This document shows, piece after piece, positions 9,929 to 20,315 of a stretch of 61,051 nt of DNA. The position numbers and the translations under genes are program-made. Source of the DNA: Rossellomorea aquimaris. Lineage in GTDB: Bacteria; Bacillota; Bacilli; Bacillales; Bacillaceae_B. Position 1 is the first letter of the stretch. The number at the start of each line of letters is the position of its first letter. Location of the stretch: positions 1 to 61,051 of the forward strand of contig NZ_JAIVAT010000012.1 of NCBI RefSeq assembly GCF_020172085.1, written 5' to 3'. The notes below the pieces were generated by a model, which did no database searches, was not told the origin of the DNA, and saw nothing but the letters and a program-made list of their open reading frames with translations.

Positions 9929-9957
9929 CTGACTCCATTGATTCAGTAAGGTATAAT
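9929..9957 (+). promoter_or_regulatory. Putative ispD promoter
   Basis: CTGACT (9929-9934), a 17-bp spacer and TATAAT (9952-9957), 34 bp before ispD. Confidence 0.55.
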
Positions 9958-9979
9958 AGTAGTATTACTTGTGTGTTAA

Positions 9980-11165
<1,186 letters not shown>

Positions 11166-11251
11166 GGGATAAATTCGCTTTATTCCCATACTTAACGGTG
11201 TTAAAATAGGTCAGAGGCTTTAAGCAGGAAACACGAAGAGGAGGAAACATA

Positions 11252-12709
11252 ATGACACAAGAAGTACGCGTCCGTTATGCCCCGAGTCCAACGGGTCATT
11301 TACATATTGGAAATGCAAGAACCGCTTTATTTAATTATCTATACGCCCGCAGCGTAGGTGGAAAGTTCATCATCCGTATTGAAGATACGGATAAGAAACG
11401 AAATATTGAAGGCGGAGAAGAAAGTCAGCTTAAATATCTTCAGTGGCTTGGAATCGATTGGGATGAAAGTACAGATAAACCGGGTGAATACGGACCTTAC
11501 CGTCAATCCGAGCGTAATCATATTTATGAGCAGTATTTAAACGAGCTGTTAGAGAGCGGTCAGGCTTATAAGTGTTATTGTACGGAGGAAGAACTGGAAG
11601 CGGAACGTGAAGCACAATCAGCAGCAGGTCAAATGCCTCGCTACTCAGGGAAATGCCGCAACCTGACGAAAGAGGATCAGGAGAAACTGGCAGCAGAAGG
11701 CCGTCAGCCGAGCATTCGCTTCCGTGTGCCTGCAGGGAAAGTATATTCTTTCAATGATATCGTGAAAGAGGACGTGTCATTTGAATCAGATGGCATCGGT
11801 GATTTTGTCATTGCGAAGAAAGATGGTACACCAACGTATAACTTCGCCGTTGCAGTGGATGATTATTTGATGAAAATCAGCCATGTTCTTCGCGGGGAGG
11901 ATCATATCTCCAATACTCCGAAGCAGCTGATGATTTTTGAAGCTCTTGGTTGGGATGCACCGGTTTACGGGCATATGACGTTGATCGTCAATGAAAGCCG
12001 TAAGAAGCTGAGCAAACGGGATGAGAGCATCATTCAGTTCATCGAGCAATATGAAGCCCTCGGTTATTTGCCTGAAGCGTTATTCAACTTTATTGCGCTA
12101 CTTGGCTGGTCTCCAAAGGGAGAAGAAGAGTTGTTCTCGAGAGACGAATTTATTGAAATCTTTGATCCTGAGCGCCTTTCCACTTCATCGGCTCTGTTCG
12201 ATAACCAGAAGCTTACTTGGATGAACAACCAGTACATGAAGAATCTAGAGCTAGATCAAGTCGTGGATCTTTCTCTTCCACATTTGATCAGCGCAGGTAA
12301 ACTGGATGAGAACATGTCCGATGAGCAGCGTGAATGGGCAAGTCGCGTCATTTCTTTATACCAGGAGCAAATGAGCTTCGGTGCTGAAATTGTTGAACTG
12401 TCTGAAATGTTTTTTAAGACCGATCTTGAATATGATGAAGAGGCGAAAGCCGTACTTGATGAAGAGCAGGTACCTGAAGTCCTTCAAGCTTTCTTGAACG
12501 AAATTGACGCCCTGGAAAATTACGAAGCGGCAGAAATCAAATCGTCCATCAAAGCGGTCCAAAAGGCGACTGGTCATAAAGGGAAGAAACTGTTCATGCC
12601 GATCCGTGTAGCAGTAACGGGCCAGACTCATGGTCCTGAATTACCGAATGCCATCGAGCTTTTAGGGAAAGATACTGTTAAACATCGCCTTCAAAGTCTT
12701 TTAGGTTAA
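11252..12709 (+). CDS. gltX: Glutamyl-tRNA synthetase
   Basis: Charges tRNA-Glu; in Bacillus the enzyme is also known to misacylate tRNA-Gln, which GatCAB then corrects. The 485-aa class I synthetase has the HIGH motif (HLHIGNART) at the start, a zinc-binding-like [12 protein letters not shown] region, and the KMSKS-type loop KLSKRDES. A strong AGGAGG precedes ATG 11252. A weak TTTATT-17-TAAAAT promoter (11179-11207) lies in the 86-bp gap after ispF. A cysteine T-box separates it from cysE. Confidence 0.97.
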   Translation: MTQEVRVRYAPSPTGHLHIGNARTALFNYLYARSVGGKFIIRIEDTDKKRNIEGGEESQLKYLQWLGIDWDESTDKPGEYGPYRQSERNHIYEQYLNELLESGQAYKCYCTEEELEAEREAQSAAGQMPRYSGKCRNLTKEDQEKLAAEGRQPSIRFRVPAGKVYSFNDIVKEDVSFESDGIGDFVIAKKDGTPTYNFAVAVDDYLMKISHVLRGEDHISNTPKQLMIFEALGWDAPVYGHMTLIVNESRKKLSKRDESIIQFIEQYEALGYLPEALFNFIALLGWSPKGEEELFSRDEFIEIFDPERLSTSSALFDNQKLTWMNNQYMKNLELDQVVDLSLPHLISAGKLDENMSDEQREWASRVISLYQEQMSFGAEIVELSEMFFKTDLEYDEEAKAVLDEEQVPEVLQAFLNEIDALENYEAAEIKSSIKAVQKATGHKGKKLFMPIRVAVTGQTHGPELPNAIELLGKDTVKHRLQSLLG

Positions 12710-12734
12710 CATTTTCGAGGATATGTAATATAGT

Positions 12735-12998
12735 AAGAGTATCACACTAAATGATATCGCGTTGATGAGGAGAAGTAAGAAAAGGATGCTTAGTAGAGAG
12801 AACCATCACCGGCTGAAAGTGGTTTAAGCCCCTCCTTTTCTGAAATGCACCTCTGAGCCCGTTGCCGAAATAGAGTAGGTAAAGGCGGCTTCCTACCGTT
12901 AACAGGATTCGAGTTGGAGAAGGGTTTGTCTTCTCAATCAGAGTGGAACCGCGCTGCCTATGCGTCTCTGTCAGTTTATTGACAGGGGCGTTTTTTTA
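12735..12998 (+). promoter_or_regulatory. T-box riboswitch (cysteine) controlling cysE-cysS
   Basis: The leader carries the T-box sequence AGAGTGGAACCGCG at 12940-12953, which pairs with the 3' end of uncharged tRNA. A terminator follows at 12962-12998 (GCGTCTCTGTCA / TGACAGGGGCG then seven T). A long stem I precedes it, with a probable specifier codon TGC (Cys) at 12846-12848 followed by the usual purine. Cysteine starvation should therefore allow read-through into cysE and cysS. Confidence 0.93.
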
Positions 12999-13051
12999 TT
13001 GTTAACAGCTATTATTTTATTTTAAAAAAAATGGAAGGGGGACAGATCCGT

Positions 13052-13702
13052 ATGTTTAAGTCGTTTAAAGAAGATATAGATGTTGTGTTTGACCAGGACC
13101 CGGCTGCGAGGAATTATGTGGAGGTCATCCTCACGTACTCGGGTCTTCATGCTATTTGGGCTCATCGCATTGCCCATGCATTTTTTAAACGGAAGTTCTT
13201 TTTTATTGCACGGGTCATTTCGCAGGTCAGCCGCTTCTTTACGGGTGTGGAGATTCATCCGGGTGCTAAGATCGGCCGCCGTTTTTTCATCGATCATGGT
13301 ATGGGTGTGGTGATAGGTGAGACATGTGAAATAGGAGATAATGTCACGCTCTTCCAAGGGGTCACCCTCGGTGGGACCGGGAAGGAAAAAGGGAAGCGTC
13401 ACCCGACGATCCAAGATAATGCTTTAATTGCCACAGGGGCGAAAGTGTTAGGATCCATCGTAGTTGGGGAAAATTCTAAGGTAGGGGCAGGGTCCGTCGT
13501 CCTAAAAGATGTTCCTCCCAATTCGACTGTAGTCGGTATACCCGGGAAGGTCGTCATCCAAGATGGAGTGAAGATACAGAAGGATTTGAATCACTGTGAT
13601 CTGCCGGATCCGATTAATGATCGAATGAAACAACTTGAAAAAGAAGTGAATGAGTTAAAGACACTATTAAGGGAATATGAGGGAAGGAGTCGATCATCTT
13701 GA
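13052..13702 (+). CDS. cysE: Serine O-acetyltransferase
   Basis: Makes O-acetylserine from serine and acetyl-CoA, the first step of cysteine synthesis. The 216-aa protein has an N-terminal helical region and a left-handed beta-helix of hexapeptide repeats ([17 protein letters not shown], then [19 protein letters not shown]), with the catalytic His/Asp region around [15 protein letters not shown] 13052 gives the family start [10 protein letters not shown]; an upstream in-frame ATG at 13031 is unlikely. The 3' end overlaps cysS by 4 bp, and both are under the Cys T-box. Confidence 0.95.
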   Translation: MFKSFKEDIDVVFDQDPAARNYVEVILTYSGLHAIWAHRIAHAFFKRKFFFIARVISQVSRFFTGVEIHPGAKIGRRFFIDHGMGVVIGETCEIGDNVTLFQGVTLGGTGKEKGKRHPTIQDNALIATGAKVLGSIVVGENSKVGAGSVVLKDVPPNSTVVGIPGKVVIQDGVKIQKDLNHCDLPDPINDRMKQLEKEVNELKTLLREYEGRSRSS

Positions 13703-15099
13703 CGATTCGTTTATATAACACACTGACAAGGAAAAAAGAGGAATTTAAACCCCTGGAAGAGGGTAAAGTCAAAATGTATGTGTGCGGGCCGACGGTTTAT
13801 AACTATATCCATATAGGAAATGCCCGCCCTGCCATTGTATTTGACACCGTAAGACGATATTTGGAATACAGAGGCTATGATGTTCAATTCGTCTCCAACT
13901 TCACGGATGTGGACGACAAATTGATCAGGGCAGCGAAGGAACTCGGGGAAGACGTACCGACGATCGCACAGCGGTTCATCGATGCTTACTTTGAAGACAC
14001 GGGGGCCCTTGGGTGCAAGAAAGCCGATATTCATCCGACCGTAACAGAGAATATTGACACCATTATTGATTTTATCCATGCGCTTGTGGAAAAAGGGTAT
14101 GCCTATGAGTCTCAGGGAGATGTTTATTATCGTACAAGAAAATTTGACGGGTATGGTAAGCTGTCCCATCAGCCAATTGATGAACTGAAAGCAGGTGCCC
14201 GAATAGATGTAGGGGATAAGAAAGAAGATGCCCTTGATTTCGTTCTATGGAAAGCCGCCAAAGAAGGGGAGATTTCATGGGAAAGCCCTTGGGGTGAAGG
14301 GCGTCCGGGTTGGCATATTGAGTGCTCGGCCATGGCAAAGCGCTACTTGGGGGATACCATTGATATCCACGCCGGGGGACAGGATCTGACCTTCCCTCAT
14401 CACGAGAATGAAATTGCGCAATCAGAAGCCCTTACTGGCAAGACTTTCGCAAAGTACTGGATGCACAATGGGTACATCAATATCGATAATGAGAAGATGT
14501 CCAAGTCACTCGGTAATTTCGTCTTGGTACACGACATCATCAAAGAACAGGATCCTCAAGTGCTGCGCTTCTTCATGCTGTCGGTTCATTATCGTCACCC
14601 GATCAACTATAATCTTGAGCTTCTCCAGAACGCGGAGACTTCTTTAGACAGAATTAAGACAGCGTATGAAAACCTGAAGCACCGCAAAGAATCAAGTGCG
14701 GACTTAACGGAGAACAACCAGGAATGGCTCGATAAAATCGACGAATTGAAAGCTCAGTTCATTTCGGACATGGATGATGATTTTAATACAGCGAACGGAA
14801 TTTCCGTTTTATTCGAACTATCCAGACAAGCGAACTATTACTTGATGGAGAAGAACACTTCCATAGAGGTCATTGATGGGTTCTTACACCAATTTGAAGA
14901 TTTCTTTTCAGTGCTAGGATTGACCCTTCAGGAAGCGGGGCTCTTGGACGAAGAAGTGGAAGAACTGATCGAAAAACGTATTCAAGCACGTAAAGACCGG
15001 AACTTCCAATTAGCTGATGAGATTCGGGATACATTGAAAGAGATGGATATTATCCTGGAAGATACTCCTCAAGGCACCCGCTGGAAAAGAGGGTCTTAA
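13699..15099 (+). CDS. cysS: Cysteinyl-tRNA synthetase
   Basis: Charges tRNA-Cys. The 466-aa class I enzyme has the zinc ligand cysteine in VCGPTVYN, the HIGH motif HIGNARP, the WHIECSAM zinc block and KMSKS ([10 protein letters not shown]). The start is TTG at 13699, overlapping the cysE stop, with AAGGAG nine bases upstream. It shares a T-box with cysE, so the sensor responds to the product of this very enzyme. mrnC overlaps its stop by one base. Confidence 0.97.
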   Translation: MTIRLYNTLTRKKEEFKPLEEGKVKMYVCGPTVYNYIHIGNARPAIVFDTVRRYLEYRGYDVQFVSNFTDVDDKLIRAAKELGEDVPTIAQRFIDAYFEDTGALGCKKADIHPTVTENIDTIIDFIHALVEKGYAYESQGDVYYRTRKFDGYGKLSHQPIDELKAGARIDVGDKKEDALDFVLWKAAKEGEISWESPWGEGRPGWHIECSAMAKRYLGDTIDIHAGGQDLTFPHHENEIAQSEALTGKTFAKYWMHNGYINIDNEKMSKSLGNFVLVHDIIKEQDPQVLRFFMLSVHYRHPINYNLELLQNAETSLDRIKTAYENLKHRKESSADLTENNQEWLDKIDELKAQFISDMDDDFNTANGISVLFELSRQANYYLMEKNTSIEVIDGFLHQFEDFFSVLGLTLQEAGLLDEEVEELIEKRIQARKDRNFQLADEIRDTLKEMDIILEDTPQGTRWKRGS

Positions 15100-15518
15100 T
15101 GCTGCACGAGATAAACGAACAAATCGACGCGAAACAAATCAATGCGCTTGCACTTGCTTATATGGGGGATGCTGTATATGAAACATATGTACGGCAGCTC
15201 CTATTAACCAAAGGGAAGATCAAACCGAATCAGTTGCACAGGGCCGCGACCAAGTATGTTTCCGCCAAAGCCCAGGCGGCGATTCTCCGGACATTGTTTG
15301 ATCAAGACCTGTTAACCGAAGAAGAGATTTCGATTGTGAAACGGGGACGAAACGCAAAGTCAGGGACAACCCCTAAAAATACAGATGTACAGACGTATAA
15401 ACACAGCACTGCTTTTGAGGCTCTTATTGGATATTTGTTTTTACTTAATCGGACGGAACGATTAGAGGAACTATTGAAGATCATTTTTGAACAAGCCCAG
15501 GCAGGAAAGGAGGAGTAG
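15099..15518 (+). CDS. mrnC: Mini-ribonuclease III (MrnC)
   Basis: A 139-aa RNase III-type enzyme without a dsRNA-binding domain; in B. subtilis it matures 23S rRNA ends. The catalytic motif [11 protein letters not shown] appears near residues 17-27, with RGRNAKSGT and the second acidic motif [11 protein letters not shown]. The ATG overlaps the cysS stop (TAATG). Confidence 0.94.
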   Translation: MLHEINEQIDAKQINALALAYMGDAVYETYVRQLLLTKGKIKPNQLHRAATKYVSAKAQAAILRTLFDQDLLTEEEISIVKRGRNAKSGTTPKNTDVQTYKHSTAFEALIGYLFLLNRTERLEELLKIIFEQAQAGKEE

Positions 15519-15520
15519 GT

Positions 15521-16264
15521 ATGAGTAAAGATTTTATCGGAGGAAGAAACCCCGTCATGGAAGCATTGAGGTCGGGAAGGGATATCAATAAGATTTGGAT
15601 TGCAGAAGGGTCACAGAAAGGGTCCATCCAGCAGATCGTGGGTCTGGCTAAAGAATCGAATGTCATGGTTCAATACGTCCCGAAGAAGAAGATTGAGCAG
15701 ATGGTTTCTGAGAATCATCAAGGGGTGGTTGCTTCTGTTGCTGCGTATCAGTATGCAGAAATTGATGATATTTTTCACAGGGCGGAACAAAGTGGAGAGG
15801 ATCCGTTCATTCTCATACTGGATGAGTTGGAAGACCCTCATAATCTCGGCTCGATCATGAGGACGGCAGATGCAGCAGGTGCTCATGGGATCATTATCCC
15901 CAAGCGAAGAGCGGTGGGACTTACCTCTACCGTAGCGAAAGCATCTACTGGTGCCATTGAGCATATACCGGTGGCGCGGGTGACCAACCTTTCGAGAGCG
16001 GTGGATGAACTGAAAGAGCGTGGTGTATGGGTGGCTGGAACCGATGCAAAAGGAAAGCAGGATTTCCGCCAGTTGGATGGTACATTGCCTATCGGCTTAA
16101 TTATCGGTAGTGAAGGAAAAGGGATGAGCCGTATCCTGAGGGATAAATGTGATTTCCTTGTTCAGTTGCCTATGATCGGACATGTCACATCACTAAACGC
16201 TTCGGTGGCAGCCAGTATTTTAATGTATGAGGTTTATCGTAAACGCCACCCATTAGGAGAATAG
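15521..16264 (+). CDS. rlmB: RlmB-type 23S rRNA 2'-O-methyltransferase
   Basis: A 247-aa SpoU/TrmH (SPOUT knot) methyltransferase, expected to methylate a 23S rRNA guanosine using SAM. Motifs visible are the N-terminal substrate-binding domain starting GGRNPVMEAL, motif 1 ELEDPHNLGSIMRTADAAG, and the knot motifs GLIIGSEGKGM and LPMIGHVTSLNASVAASI. The exact rRNA site is inferred from the family. It lies two bases after mrnC, in an RNA-processing gene cluster. Confidence 0.9.
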   Translation: MSKDFIGGRNPVMEALRSGRDINKIWIAEGSQKGSIQQIVGLAKESNVMVQYVPKKKIEQMVSENHQGVVASVAAYQYAEIDDIFHRAEQSGEDPFILILDELEDPHNLGSIMRTADAAGAHGIIIPKRRAVGLTSTVAKASTGAIEHIPVARVTNLSRAVDELKERGVWVAGTDAKGKQDFRQLDGTLPIGLIIGSEGKGMSRILRDKCDFLVQLPMIGHVTSLNASVAASILMYEVYRKRHPLGE

Positions 16265-16268
16265 GGAG

Positions 16269-16778
16269 ATGGATATTCTCCTTGTGGATGGCTATAACAT
16301 CATCGGCGCATGGCCGGAATTGAATGAGTTGAAGCATAAGGATTTAGCCTCAGCAAGAGATCTCCTGGTCGAGAAAATGGCAGAATATCAAGGATATACG
16401 GGCTACCGTGTCATTGTTGTATTCGATGCCTACTACGTCCAGGGGATCGCCCGTAAATATAAGAATAATAAAGTAGAAGTGCTTTTTACGAAGGAAAATG
16501 AAACCGCAGATGAACGAATCGAAAGGTTGGCCATCGAATTAAGCAATATTAAAACACAAATCCACGTGGCGACTTCTGATTTCACAGAGCAATGGGCGAT
16601 CTTTGGTCAGGGTGCCCTTCGCAAATCAGCAAGGGAACTCTTGACGGAAGTGAAAGTCATTGAAAAAAAGATCGAACGTAAGGTTCGGAATTCCAGTGAA
16701 AAAAGGCCGGCATCCAAGATCCAATTGTCCGATGAAGTTGCTGAAATTTTCGAAAAATGGCGCCGTGGGGAACAATGA
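16269..16778 (+). CDS. rae1: Rae1 (YacP), ribosome-dependent mRNA endonuclease
   Basis: A 169-aa PIN-like NYN-domain nuclease; the B. subtilis homologue cleaves mRNA in the ribosomal A site. The N-terminal ILLVDGYNIIGAWPEL holds the conserved aspartate, followed by VVFDAYYVQG and the acidic NETADERIERL block. A basic C-terminal tail (KKIERKVRNSSEKR) may bind RNA. It is four bases from rlmB. Confidence 0.92.
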   Translation: MDILLVDGYNIIGAWPELNELKHKDLASARDLLVEKMAEYQGYTGYRVIVVFDAYYVQGIARKYKNNKVEVLFTKENETADERIERLAIELSNIKTQIHVATSDFTEQWAIFGQGALRKSARELLTEVKVIEKKIERKVRNSSEKRPASKIQLSDEVAEIFEKWRRGEQ

Positions 16779-16782
16779 TAGG

Positions 16783-16812
16783 TTGACGGTTGAATTTTCT
16801 GTAATGTATAAT
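16783..16812 (+). promoter_or_regulatory. sigH promoter
   Basis: TTGACG (16783-16788) and TATAAT (16807-16812) are 18 bp apart, just after the rae1 stop. A SigA promoter repressed by AbrB drives the B. subtilis gene; no AbrB site can be read by eye. Confidence 0.7.
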
Positions 16813-16846
16813 AATTCTATCTATTGTTTTGCGCGGGGGGATGTGT

Positions 16847-17500
16847 GTGAGCAATATCACCAGGACAGAAGCATTTGATAATCGATTAGAAGGCATGGAT
16901 GATGAAGAGATAATAGAAGCCGTCCATCAGGGTCACAGCGAAGCGTTAGATTTTTTAATAAAGAAATACCGGAATTTTGTCAGGGCGAAAGCGCGGTCGT
17001 ATTTTTTAATCGGGGCAGATAAGGAAGATATCGTCCAGGAGGGTATGATTGGCTTATACAAAGCCATACGCGATTATAAAGAGGACAAGCTGACTTCTTT
17101 TAAAGCGTTTGCAGAGCTTTGTATCACAAGGCAGATCATTACGGCCATTAAGACAGCCACCAGACAGAAGCATATACCGCTTAATTCGTATGTTTCATTG
17201 GATAAACCCATTTATGATGATGAGTCGGACCGTACGCTATTAGATGTCATTTCAGGTGCGAAAGTAATGGATCCGGAAGCGCTAATTATCAATCGTGAAG
17301 AATTCGACAATATGGAAGACAAGATGGCACAGTTATTAAGTGATCTTGAGAGGAAAGTACTTGCCCTTTATTTGGACGGGCAGTCCTATCAGGAAATATC
17401 TGAAGAGCTGAATCGCCATGTGAAGTCCATCGATAACGCATTACAGCGGGTGAAACGAAAGCTCGAGCGATACTTGGAAGTTCGTGAAATAACGATGTAA
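16847..17500 (+). CDS. sigH: RNA polymerase sigma factor SigH (Spo0H)
   Basis: Alternative sigma factor for the transition to stationary phase, competence and early sporulation. The 217-aa sigma-70 family protein has region 2 (KYRNFVRAKARSYFLIGADKEDIVQEGMIGLYKAIRDY), the TSFKAFAELCITRQI block and region 4 with a helix-turn-helix (QSYQEISEELNRHVKSIDNALQRV). The start is probably GTG 16847, spaced correctly from GGGGGG at 16835-16840; ATG 16841 is too close to that site and TTG 16829 lacks one. Confidence 0.95.
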   Translation: MSNITRTEAFDNRLEGMDDEEIIEAVHQGHSEALDFLIKKYRNFVRAKARSYFLIGADKEDIVQEGMIGLYKAIRDYKEDKLTSFKAFAELCITRQIITAIKTATRQKHIPLNSYVSLDKPIYDDESDRTLLDVISGAKVMDPEALIINREEFDNMEDKMAQLLSDLERKVLALYLDGQSYQEISEELNRHVKSIDNALQRVKRKLERYLEVREITM

Positions 17501-17572
17501 AGTCATATTGACACAAATTGGTGGTCGTGTTATTTTTGATAGGACTTACTATGTATAGTGTAGGTGGAATAT

Positions 17573-17719
17573 ATGACTACTAAATTAATACTGGCTTGTT
17601 CGGTATGCGGTTCCAGGAATTATACTGTGCCGGGTAATCGTAACCAGGCTGTTCGATTAGAAATAAAGAAATTCTGCAATACATGTAATGCTCACACCCT
17701 ACACAAAGAGACTAAATAG
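17573..17719 (+). CDS. rpmG: 50S ribosomal protein L33 (zinc-binding form)
   Basis: A 48-aa protein beginning [13 protein letters not shown]. Two CxxC pairs (C9/C12 and C35/C38) mark the zinc-binding (C+) type of L33. The start ATG follows AGGTGG. It lies between sigH and secE, the position where B. subtilis 168 has a damaged L33 copy (from memory); here the frame is intact. Confidence 0.93.
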   Translation: MTTKLILACSVCGSRNYTVPGNRNQAVRLEIKKFCNTCNAHTLHKETK

Positions 17720-17763
17720 TGTAGAAGTCTTGCGCATTGATATTAGTTGGAGGTTACTAACGG

Positions 17764-17943
17764 ATGTTTAAATTCTTTCGCAATGTTGCATCGGAAATGA
17801 GAAAGGTCAGCTGGCCTAAACGTAAAGAGTTAACACGCTACACGATAACTGTTATCACGACAGTGGTATTCGTTGCCCTTTTCTTTGCTGTAATTGACCT
17901 GGGCATCTCAGAACTTATGCGATTGATCATTGGTTCTAAGTAA
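17764..17943 (+). CDS. secE: SecE, preprotein translocase subunit
   Basis: A 59-aa single-spanning protein that clamps SecY in the Sec translocon. An amphipathic segment with the conserved EMRKVSWPKRKEL precedes one hydrophobic span (about residues 27-50). The start ATG follows TGGAGG. The small size is normal for Gram-positive SecE. nusG lies downstream, as is usual in bacteria. Confidence 0.95.
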   Translation: MFKFFRNVASEMRKVSWPKRKELTRYTITVITTVVFVALFFAVIDLGISELMRLIIGSK

Positions 17944-17982
17944 GAGAAACATAGAATTAGTTGTATATATACCGTCGAAGCA

Positions 17983-17991
17983 TGGTATAAT
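17983..17991 (+). promoter_or_regulatory. Extended -10 promoter before nusG
   Basis: TGG-TATAAT at 17983-17991 with only a weak -35 upstream. The expected start is about 17998, placing the hairpin at 18018-18046 in the leader. Confidence 0.55.
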
Positions 17992-18017
17992 GATTATTAA
18001 TAGAGTACATGACCTTA

Positions 18018-18046
18018 GAGCCCGTTAACTTTTTACGGGTTTTTTC
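18018..18046 (+). terminator. Terminator or attenuator in the nusG leader
   Basis: CCCGT / ACGGG stem with a 9-nt loop, followed by six or seven T. It lies after the nusG promoter and 68 bases before the nusG start, so it could end secE transcripts or attenuate nusG. Confidence 0.65.
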
Positions 18047-18113
18047 ATTTGGAGAAAAAAGGCGAATGAGTATTCTTAAATAGTGAGGAGGGACGGACGT
18101 TTAGTCCTATAAG

Positions 18114-18647
18114 ATGGAGAAGAATTGGTACGTAGTTCATACTTATTCAGGATACGAGAATAAGGTTAAAGCAAACCTCGAGAAACGTGTAGAATCAATG
18201 GGGATGCAAGACAAAATCTTCCGCGTGATCGTGCCTGAAGAAGAAGAGACAGATTTTAAGAATGGTAAGAAAAAAGTGATTAAGAAGAAAGTATTTCCTG
18301 GTTACGTGATTGTAGAAATCGTCATGACGGATGATTCCTGGTATGTAGTCCGTAACACACCTGGAGTGACTGGATTCGTTGGTTCATCAGGTTCTGGTTC
18401 GAAGCCGACGCCGTTATTGCCTGAAGAAGTAACAAATCTTCTGAAGCAAATGGGCATGACAGAGAAAAAGGTAGAAATCGACTTCGAATTAGGAGAAACA
18501 GTGAAAGTGAACGAAGGTCCATTCGCAAACTTCACCGGTTCGATAGAAGAGATCGATAATGCGAAAGCAAAAGTAAAAGTCCACGTCAATATGTTTGGTA
18601 GAGACACCCCGGTAGAACTGGATTTCTCTCAAATTGATAAATTATAA
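18114..18647 (+). CDS. nusG: Transcription termination/antitermination factor NusG
   Basis: A 177-aa elongation factor that binds RNA polymerase and promotes sequence-specific pausing in Bacillus. The N-terminal NGN domain (WYVVHTYSGYENKV, then FPGYVIVEIVMTDDSWYVVRNTPGVTGFVG) is followed by a C-terminal KOW domain (GETVKVNEGPFANFTGSIEEID). ATG 18114 matches the family start. The gene has its own putative promoter and leader hairpin. Confidence 0.97.
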   Translation: MEKNWYVVHTYSGYENKVKANLEKRVESMGMQDKIFRVIVPEEEETDFKNGKKKVIKKKVFPGYVIVEIVMTDDSWYVVRNTPGVTGFVGSSGSGSKPTPLLPEEVTNLLKQMGMTEKKVEIDFELGETVKVNEGPFANFTGSIEEIDNAKAKVKVHVNMFGRDTPVELDFSQIDKL

Positions 18648-18658
18648 TGGAAAAGAAC

Positions 18659-18687
18659 TTGAAATCATTTTGAAAAAATGATACTAT
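18659..18687 (+). promoter_or_regulatory. rplK-rplA promoter
   Basis: TTGAAA (18659-18664), 17 bp, TACTAT (18682-18687). It leaves a leader of about 130 nt before rplK that holds the L1-type hairpin. Confidence 0.65.
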
Positions 18688-18770
18688 TTCATAAGTCAGT
18701 GCGTCTCCACAAAGAGATACTGAAACTAATAAACGTTCTTTATGTTGATAAAGACATTTTTTACATTTGA

Positions 18771-18798
18771 GTGGGAGGGTGAAAAACCCAATAACCAC
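18771..18798 (+). promoter_or_regulatory. Probable L1-binding leader hairpin of rplK-rplA
   Basis: GTGG-GA-GGGT-loop-ACCC-AATAA-CCAC forms two short stems with an uneven internal loop (GA opposite AATAA). This copies the L1 site of 23S rRNA helix 76-77 (GGTGG-GA-GCC ... GGT-GAAATA-CCACC). L1 is known to repress its own operon by binding such an mRNA mimic. It ends 26 bases before the rplK start. Confidence 0.78.
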
Positions 18799-18824
18799 AT
18801 CACGGACTTAAGGAGGTGTGTCTC

Positions 18825-19250
18825 GTGGCTAAAAAAGTTATAAAAATGGTTAAATTGCAGATTCCTGCCGGTAAAGCTAATCCAGCTCCACCAGTTGGTC
18901 CTGCACTAGGTCAAGCAGGTGTTAACATCATGGGATTCTGTAAGGAATTCAATGCTCGTACAGCAGATCAAGCTGGCTTAATCATTCCTGTTGAAATTAC
19001 GGTATTTGAAGACCGTTCATTTACATTCATCACAAAAACTCCACCCGCTGCTGTTCTTCTTAAGAAAGCTGCAGGTATCGAGTCTGGTTCAGGCGAACCA
19101 AACAGCAAGAAAGTGGCAACACTTAAACGCGACAAAGTACGTGAAATTGCTGAAACAAAAATGCCTGACTTAAATGCAGCTAGTGTTGAATCAGCTATGC
19201 GCATGGTAGAAGGAACTGCACGCAGCATGGGTATCGTCATCGAAGACTAA
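18825..19250 (+). CDS. rplK: 50S ribosomal protein L11
   Basis: A 141-aa protein of the GTPase-associated centre, involved in factor binding and the stringent response. It shows the proline-rich [26 protein letters not shown]-terminal signature (in two blocks) and the RNA-binding C-terminal domain. The start is GTG 18825, six bases after AGGAGGTG; the upstream frame extension is rejected. It is first in the L11-L1 operon. Confidence 0.97.
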   Translation: MAKKVIKMVKLQIPAGKANPAPPVGPALGQAGVNIMGFCKEFNARTADQAGLIIPVEITVFEDRSFTFITKTPPAAVLLKKAAGIESGSGEPNSKKVATLKRDKVREIAETKMPDLNAASVESAMRMVEGTARSMGIVIED

Positions 19251-19285
19251 TCCCTGTTTCGTTGAAGTAAAGGTTCTTGTTGAAC

Positions 19286-19325
19286 AAGGTTGCGATGATG
19301 AAATGTACGTTTCACTCGCAACCTT
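19286..19325 (+). other. Long hairpin between rplK and rplA
   Basis: AAGGTTGCGA pairs with TCGCAACCTT, and TGAAA with TTTCA inside. There is no T run after it, so it is not a standard terminator. It could be a processing or stability element in the L11-L1 transcript. Confidence 0.6.
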
Positions 19326-19330
19326 ATTTC

Positions 19331-19356
19331 GTGGGAGGTTATTCCGCTAAAACCAC
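19331..19356 (+). promoter_or_regulatory. Second L1-type hairpin, before rplA
   Basis: GTGG-GA-GG-TTATT-CC-GCTAAAA-CCAC repeats the design of the leader element at 18771-18798 (GTGG/CCAC stem, GA internal loop, A-rich opposite strand). It sits directly before the AGGAGG of rplA, so L1 bound here could block its own start. Confidence 0.6.
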
Positions 19357-19375
19357 ATATAGGAGGAAATTTAAA

Positions 19376-20077
19376 ATGGCTAAAAAAGGTAAAAAGTTTC
19401 TTGAAGCTCAAAAGCTTGTAGATCGTACTACAGCTTATTCAGTTGAAGAAGCAATCGAATTAGTAAAGAAAACAAACTTCGCTAAGTTTGACGCAACGAT
19501 CGAAGTAGCGTTCCGCTTAGGTGTAGATACTCGTAAGAACGACCAGCAAATACGTGGAGCAGTTGTACTTCCACACGGTACTGGTAAAACTCAAAAGGTT
19601 CTTGTATTCGCTAAAGGCGATAAAGCGAAAGAAGCAGAAGCTGCTGGCGCTGACTTCGTAGGTGATGCAGACCTTATCAACAAGATCAACCAAGGTTGGT
19701 TCGAGTTTGACGTAATCGTTGCAACTCCAGACATGATGGGTGAAGTTGGTAAACTTGGTCGCGTATTAGGACCTAAAGGTTTAATGCCAAACCCTAAAAC
19801 TGGTACAGTTACATTTGATGTAACGAAAGCAGTGAATGAAATCAAAGCTGGTAAAGTTGAATACCGCGCTGACAAATCAGGTAACGTACACGTTCCTGTT
19901 GGAAAGATTTCATTCGACAACGAGAAGCTTGTTGAAAACTTTGCAACTATGTATGAAACAATGCTTAAAGTTAAACCTGCTGCTGCAAAAGGAACTTACA
20001 TGAAGAACGTTTCTGTAACTTCTACAATGGGACCTGGCGTTAAAGTCGATCCTTCAACTTTCGCAGTTAAGGCATAA
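19376..20077 (+). CDS. rplA: 50S ribosomal protein L1
   Basis: A 233-aa protein of the mobile L1 stalk that also acts as a translational repressor of its operon. It has the conserved [19 protein letters not shown] signature and the [17 protein letters not shown] block. ATG 19376 ([12 protein letters not shown]) follows AGGAGG; a 33-codon upstream extension is rejected as unlike homologues. Confidence 0.97.
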   Translation: MAKKGKKFLEAQKLVDRTTAYSVEEAIELVKKTNFAKFDATIEVAFRLGVDTRKNDQQIRGAVVLPHGTGKTQKVLVFAKGDKAKEAEAAGADFVGDADLINKINQGWFEFDVIVATPDMMGEVGKLGRVLGPKGLMPNPKTGTVTFDVTKAVNEIKAGKVEYRADKSGNVHVPVGKISFDNEKLVENFATMYETMLKVKPAAAKGTYMKNVSVTSTMGPGVKVDPSTFAVKA

Positions 20078-20084
20078 TTTGGTA

Positions 20085-20113
20085 TTGACTTACTGAGAGC
20101 TAGTGATTATAAT
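20085..20113 (+). promoter_or_regulatory. rplJ-rplL promoter
   Basis: TTGACT (20085-20090), exactly 17 bp, and TATAAT (20108-20113). It begins seven bases after the rplA stop. Confidence 0.85.
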
Positions 20114-20119
20114 TAGTTC

Positions 20120-20266
20120 TGTTGTTAAAAAACGAATACATTTGTACCGTAGACAGTAGGGGCTCATCACGAGCTTAATATCCTGCCGAGGTAATTGCGA
20201 TAAAATAACCGCTGCTAGCGTGTTTGCAATGCCCTTATGTCTACCTTGATATAAGGGCATTTTTTA
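20120..20266 (+). promoter_or_regulatory. Ribosomal protein L10 leader with attenuator
   Basis: A 150-nt structured leader precedes rplJ, ending in a terminator-like hairpin (AATGCCCTTAT / ATAAGGGCATT, 20228-20261, then six T). Position and shape match the known L10 leader, which binds the L10-L12 complex and shuts the operon off. The internal segment (GTAGACAGTAGGGGCTCATC and CCGAGGTAATTGCG) supplies the multi-stem part. Confidence 0.85.
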
Positions 20267-20315
20267 TTGGATGACGGTATAAATGTTCATCAGTCAATCT
20301 ACAGGAGGTGTAATG

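Noticed and set aside
18816..20283. Longer N-termini for L11, L1 and L10
   Set aside because: The extensions run through leader hairpins and promoters and are absent from the families; strong ribosome binding sites mark the internal starts.
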